The position numbers were made by a program, and so were the translations under genes. From NCBI GenBank assembly GCA_964386435.1, contig CAYLSV010000141.1, positions 1-7,240 on the forward strand: a DNA stretch of 7,240 nucleotides, written 5' to 3'. Source of the DNA: CAYLSV01 sp964386435 (GTDB taxonomy: Bacteria > Planctomycetota > Phycisphaerae > Tepidisphaerales > Tepidisphaeraceae). The notes beneath the pieces were generated by a model. It was not told the DNA's origin, did no database searches, and saw nothing but the letters and a program-made list of their open reading frames with translations. Below, piece by piece: positions 4,727 through 7,240 of this stretch (positions are counted from its first letter, which is position 1; every line of letters begins with the position of its first letter).

Positions 4727-6214
4727 ATGCATTTCTCCCTTCACCTTGAACCCTTCACCTCGGACACGAACATGGTCGCACCAGTTAATCTCTCGGCATT
4801 GAGTTCAGAGGTGTTGCGGCGGGACGCCAAGCTCCTCATCGACCGCGACGACCTGAGCCACGAGGAGGCCGCCGCACGGCTCGACGCTCAGACGATCGTC
4901 CTCGCCCTTGGCCCCGATGTTGCGGCCAGCCCCACGCTCCAAGCGGCCGCGGCGACGGCCGCCAACCTCGCGTCGCGGTGGTGCGGCCGCGTGCTGGTGC
5001 ACGGGCGGGCGGCCGATGGCCCGAACCTGCTGCCCAACTGGCCGCACGAGACGCTCTACGCGGCCATGCGAGACGCGGTGCCAAGCCTTGAGCGGATCAC
5101 CGCCGTGCCGCGGACGAACTCGACGACGGCGGTGCTGATCGCGGGCGACGGGGAAGGCGACGGTCAAACGCTGCGGGTGACGTTCGACGGCTGGTGCGGC
5201 ATGGCCGTTCCCGTCGGTGAGGGCGGTGCTCGCCTGGCGGAACGTGAGCGTTGTGTGCTCGCCGGCGTCCTCGCCGCGGCCTTGGCCGTGGGTGAGGTCT
5301 TTCAGGTCGCCGCCGGAACCCACGTCGAGGCGGGGCAGCGCGCGGTCGGCCTGTCGCTCTGGCGGCCGGACCTGCGGGTGTCGCACGCCGACGCGGTCGG
5401 CCCGGCGGTGACGTACCTGCCCGGCGAGACTTGGGCCCTGGGGCTCGGCCACCTTGGTCAGGCGTACCTGTGGGCGCTCTCGCTGCTGCCCTTCGCCGAG
5501 CCGGGGCGGGTCAACCTGCTGCTGAACGACTTCGACCGGGTGGAGCACGCCAACCTGAACACCCAGATCCTCACCCGGCCCGCCGACGTGGGCCTGCGAA
5601 AGACGCGGGTCGCGGCGTCGTTTTTGGCACGGCGGGGGTTCGACCCGGCCCTGCTCGAGCGCCGCTTCGACGACGGAACCCGTGCCGCCGACGGCGAGCC
5701 GAAGCTGGCGCTCTGCGGCTTCGACGGGCAGGGGCCGCGTCACCTGCTCGACCGCGCGGGGTACGCGCACGTCGTCGAGTGCGGCGTCGGCGGGAGCTAC
5801 CAGGACTTCGACGCGATCAGCCTGCACACATTTCCGAACGTCGAGCGGCCAGCCGGGGAGGTGTGGGATTCGGCCGATCGCGGCGAGGGCGGCACGGAAC
5901 TCGCCGCGCATCTTGCGGAGTCGCGGCGGGTGTACCGCGAATACTTCGACGCCGAACGGTGCGGCCACGTCGACCTTGCCGGGCGATCGGTGGCGGTGCC
6001 GTTCGTCGGGACGGCCGCGGCGACCTTGGTGGTGGCCGAGGCCCTGCGGGCTTTGCACGGCGGCGAGCGGTACGCCTCGATCGCGTGGCGGCTGTCGGAC
6101 CCCGATTCGGTGCAGGCCCGGCCCATCCCCGACGGCTACCGCGGGCGGAACGTCCCCCCCATCGCCTTCCTGCCGGCCCATCCGGCCGACACATCTTCTC
6201 TACAAAGGAACTGA
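4727..6214 (+). CDS. E1-like ThiF-family adenylyltransferase (Ubl-activating enzyme)
   Basis: With the longest start this is a 495-residue protein. The C-terminal half is a ThiF/E1 adenylation domain. It has the Rossmann glycines G239-L-G-x-x-G244 in ALGLGHLGQ, Asp268 and Asp270 in LLLNDFDRVE, N276-L-N-T-Q280 where E1s usually have N-x-N-R-Q, and Lys292 in GLRKTR. The segment RCGHVDLAGRSVAVPFVGTAAA (411-432) includes Cys412, the likely thioester cysteine; Cys330 and Cys352 are alternatives. The N-terminal half (about 25-225, ALGPDVAASPTLQAAAATAAN at 60-80) is an extra domain typical of E1s in bacterial Ubl operons and absent from MoeB and ThiF. It should adenylate the Ubl C-terminus and pass it on as a thioester. 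The start is uncertain: ATG 4727 and ATG 4772 (residue 16) both lack a good Shine-Dalgarno, and typical coding bias begins only near 4812. The family call is secure. Confidence 0.92.
   Translation: MHFSLHLEPFTSDTNMVAPVNLSALSSEVLRRDAKLLIDRDDLSHEEAAARLDAQTIVLALGPDVAASPTLQAAAATAANLASRWCGRVLVHGRAADGPNLLPNWPHETLYAAMRDAVPSLERITAVPRTNSTTAVLIAGDGEGDGQTLRVTFDGWCGMAVPVGEGGARLAERERCVLAGVLAAALAVGEVFQVAAGTHVEAGQRAVGLSLWRPDLRVSHADAVGPAVTYLPGETWALGLGHLGQAYLWALSLLPFAEPGRVNLLLNDFDRVEHANLNTQILTRPADVGLRKTRVAASFLARRGFDPALLERRFDDGTRAADGEPKLALCGFDGQGPRHLLDRAGYAHVVECGVGGSYQDFDAISLHTFPNVERPAGEVWDSADRGEGGTELAAHLAESRRVYREYFDAERCGHVDLAGRSVAVPFVGTAAATLVVAEALRALHGGERYASIAWRLSDPDSVQARPIPDGYRGRNVPPIAFLPAHPADTSSLQRN
6204..6209 (+). 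promoter_or_regulatory. Shine-Dalgarno AAAGGA of the small membrane protein gene
   Basis: AAAGGA lies six bases upstream of ATG 6216, inside the last codons of the E1-like gene. It is the clearest ribosome binding site in the plus-strand operon and argues that the short downstream frame is really translated. Confidence 0.75.
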
Positions 6215-6215
6215 C

Positions 6216-6431
6216 ATGCGGCAGATCGACATCCTCTCCTTGCTACTCGACAACCTCCCGGCGGCCGCGAATGCCGCGGCGGCGGTTCTGTTTTCGCCGC
6301 TGGGGTTGCTGCTCTTGGCCATCACGGTCTTGCGGCTCCTCACCGGGTGTGGCAGCTCTGGCGTCGGCTCCGGGTCATGGCACCCCCCGCAACGTCGATA
6401 CCGCCGCCGCCGCCGGCGGATCGACTGGTAG
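6216..6431 (+). CDS. Small lysine-free membrane protein with Arg-rich tail, last gene of Ubl operon
   Basis: I recognise no family in this 71-residue protein. Residues 1-19 are mildly acidic, about 20-43 form one hydrophobic segment (AAAVLFSPLGLLLLAITVL then RLLTG), 44-54 are a Gly/Ser linker, and 59-68 are strongly basic (QRRYRRRRRR). The positive-inside rule would put the basic tail in the cytoplasm. L42-T-G-C45 resembles a lipobox, but Arg40 within the hydrophobic stretch and the long leader make a lipoprotein less likely. There is no lysine, so it cannot be a conventional lysine-linked Ubl target; Cys45, Ser, Thr or the N-terminus would be the only acceptors. The start has an excellent Shine-Dalgarno and lies one base after the E1 stop, so co-expression is near certain. 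It might recruit the system to the membrane or be its effector; neither is shown by the sequence. Confidence 0.72.
   Translation: MRQIDILSLLLDNLPAAANAAAAVLFSPLGLLLLAITVLRLLTGCGSSGVGSGSWHPPQRRYRRRRRRIDW
6401..6416 (+). repeat. (CCG)5 trinucleotide run
   Basis: Five CCG units followed by G encode part of the Arg run of the small membrane protein. Adjacent GGCGG (6415-6419) can pair back to CCGCC, but no T-run follows, so it is not called as a terminator. Confidence 0.6.
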
Positions 6432-6492
6432 GGGTCGCACCTCCTCCGCTGTGGCAGGTCGCAGACAAGTTGCTCCACCAGTCCGTGACGCA

Positions 6493-6547
6493 GTTGACCA
6501 AAAGGCCGGTGTTGCCTAACCGCGCAACATGGGTTATTTTAGTCAAC
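6493..6547. promoter_or_regulatory. Nested inverted repeats, candidate operator of the AbiEi-like gene
   Basis: TGTTGC (6510-6515) and GCAACA (6524-6529) form a 6+8+6 dyad. An outer pair, GTTGAC (6493-6498) and GTCAAC (6542-6547), has almost the same centre, about position 6520. They surround the candidate promoter and the start of the downstream gene. AbiEi-type antitoxins are known to repress their own operon by binding inverted repeats at the promoter, so an autoregulatory operator is plausible. Confidence 0.45.
6512..6540 (+). promoter_or_regulatory. Candidate promoter of the AbiEi-like gene
   Basis: TTGCCT (6512-6517) and TATTTT (6535-6540) are 17 bases apart, each matching four of six positions of the housekeeping consensus, in a locally AT-richer patch. 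If real, transcription would start near 6547, after ATG 6529, and would favour the GTG at 6556 as the start codon. Confidence 0.35.
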
Positions 6548-7240
6548 ACCCCCTCGTGAAGCAGGATTCACCCTATCTCGATGATGCTCACGCCCTTGTG
6601 GCGGCCGTTGCCCGTTGGGCTGGGGAATCACCGGAAGTAGTCAAGGGCGGCGGCGGTGCCGACCTCACGCTGCGCCTGCATCCGCTCATCCTGCGGGTGA
6701 CGTTCGGCAGGAGCGCAAGTTCGACCGAGATAGATGCGTTCGCGGCGAAGCAGGCCGGGGAAGCTGCACCTGGCGACATCCGCGTGTTCGTGCTGCCGCA
6801 CATGCCTCCGGCAGGGATCAGGCGGTGCGAGGCTGCGGGGGTGTGGTGGGCCGACCTGTCTGGCAACGCCCGGATCGCGGCACGGGCGGGAGCGGCGTCG
6901 CTCTGGGTCCACGTTGAAGGGCGGCCCAACCGCCGCACCCGCCGCGGCCGCCCGCCGAATGTGTTCGCCCCAAAGTCCGCTCGGCTCACGCGGCACCTGC
7001 TCGCATTGGGCCGCCCGGCGAGCCAGGCCGAGCTCCGCCGCACCACGGGGCTCGACCCCGGCCACGTCAGCAGAGTTGTAAAGCGGATGCTGCAGATGGA
7101 CCTGCTCACGCGGCTCGACGACGGCCGGCTCGCGGTGCCCGAGCCGGCGCTGTTGCTGGAGGCGTGGGCCGACGGCAATGCCTTCCGGCACGAGGTCATC
7201 GAGGGGCACCTGCCCGGCCGCGCCGGCGAGGAGCGGGCGG
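6529..7240 (+). CDS. AbiEi-like nuclease-fold plus winged-helix regulator, 3'-truncated by window edge
   Basis: An open frame runs from ATG 6529 to the window end without a stop, giving 237 residues. The first part (about 15-130) resembles a degenerate restriction-endonuclease-like domain. It has LTLRLHPLILRVTFG (46-60), IRVFVLPHMPP (84-94), and the conserved block GVWWADLSGNARI (104-116, Asp109, Gly112, Asn113), then WVHVEGRPN. Residues about 150-205 are a winged helix-turn-helix (SARLTRHLLALGRPASQAEL, then LDPGHVSRVVKRM and DGRLAVPEP). This two-part layout is that of AbiEi-type antitoxin/transcription regulators, whose genes often precede an AbiEii nucleotidyltransferase toxin; the next gene is outside the window. 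GTG 6556 is an alternative start, since codons before it are AT-richer and a candidate promoter overlaps ATG 6529. There is no clear Shine-Dalgarno for either. The gene is separated by 97 bases from the Ubl operon and probably forms its own unit. The frame is well supported, the family reasonably so. Confidence 0.78.
   Translation, partial: MGYFSQHPLVKQDSPYLDDAHALVAAVARWAGESPEVVKGGGGADLTLRLHPLILRVTFGRSASSTEIDAFAAKQAGEAAPGDIRVFVLPHMPPAGIRRCEAAGVWWADLSGNARIAARAGAASLWVHVEGRPNRRTRRGRPPNVFAPKSARLTRHLLALGRPASQAELRRTTGLDPGHVSRVVKRMLQMDLLTRLDDGRLAVPEPALLLEAWADGNAFRHEVIEGHLPGRAGEERA

Noticed and set aside
4805..6181. Long open frame on the minus strand opposite the E1-like gene (458 codons)
   Set aside because: It is a shadow caused by the high GC content: Arg/Pro/Gly-rich translation with no recognisable motif, opposite a gene with full E1 signatures.
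6430..6447. Short hairpin after the small membrane protein gene
   Set aside because: The stem is about six pairs with a bulge and there is no T-run, so it does not support a terminator call.
5431..6519. 362-codon plus-strand frame overlapping the E1-like and small membrane protein genes
   Set aside because: Low-complexity Arg/Ala/Gly translation; the E1 frame and the small gene with its Shine-Dalgarno explain the region.

Overview
The window is GC-rich, with a strong G/C preference at third codon positions. It is densely coded and has gene content typical of an accessory or defence region of an environmental bacterium. A planctomycete or similar large-genome lineage would fit, but that is an impression from style; no marker gene fixes the taxonomy. 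There are ten protein genes (two cut by the window edges), no RNA genes, no CRISPR array and no insertion sequence. All intergenic gaps are shorter than 150 bases.

Layout. Positions 1-828 (+) hold the end of a metallo-beta-lactamase-fold hydrolase, probably an unrelated flanking gene. It converges on a three-gene minus-strand operon, read from 2918 down to 937. That operon encodes a sigma-70-like factor, a charged helical protein of unknown function that could be an anti-sigma factor, and an ImmA/IrrE-type zinc metallopeptidase. The first two genes overlap as ATGA and the last two are 6 bases apart.

A 147-base divergent intergenic region (2919-3065) separates this operon from a plus-strand operon (3066-6431). 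In order, the plus-strand operon encodes a tandem beta-grasp ubiquitin-like protein, an E2-like protein, a JAB/JAMM-type deubiquitinase-like peptidase, an E1-like (ThiF) adenylyltransferase and a very small lysine-free membrane protein. The E1/E2/JAB/Ubl set matches the predicted bacterial ubiquitin-like conjugation systems, relatives of the anti-phage Bil and Bub systems. At the right edge a partial gene (6529 onward) looks like an AbiEi-type nuclease-fold plus winged-helix regulator, which supports a defence-island setting.

Working model (inference). The JAB peptidase trims or recycles the Ubl, the E1 adenylates its C-terminal glycine, and the E2-like protein assists transfer. The membrane protein is a target, anchor or effector. 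The divergent sigma/unknown/IrrE cassette would act as a protease-gated switch for the Ubl operon, similar in logic to the IrrE-type proteases (CapP) that de-repress CBASS operons. The most unusual points are listed here. The E2-like protein seems to lack a cysteine at the expected catalytic position. The Ubl has a Gly-Gly motif with a five-residue tail, and the codons of that motif also form the Shine-Dalgarno of the E2 gene. A Cys/His cluster sits between the two beta-grasp units. A final membrane protein without lysine closes the operon.
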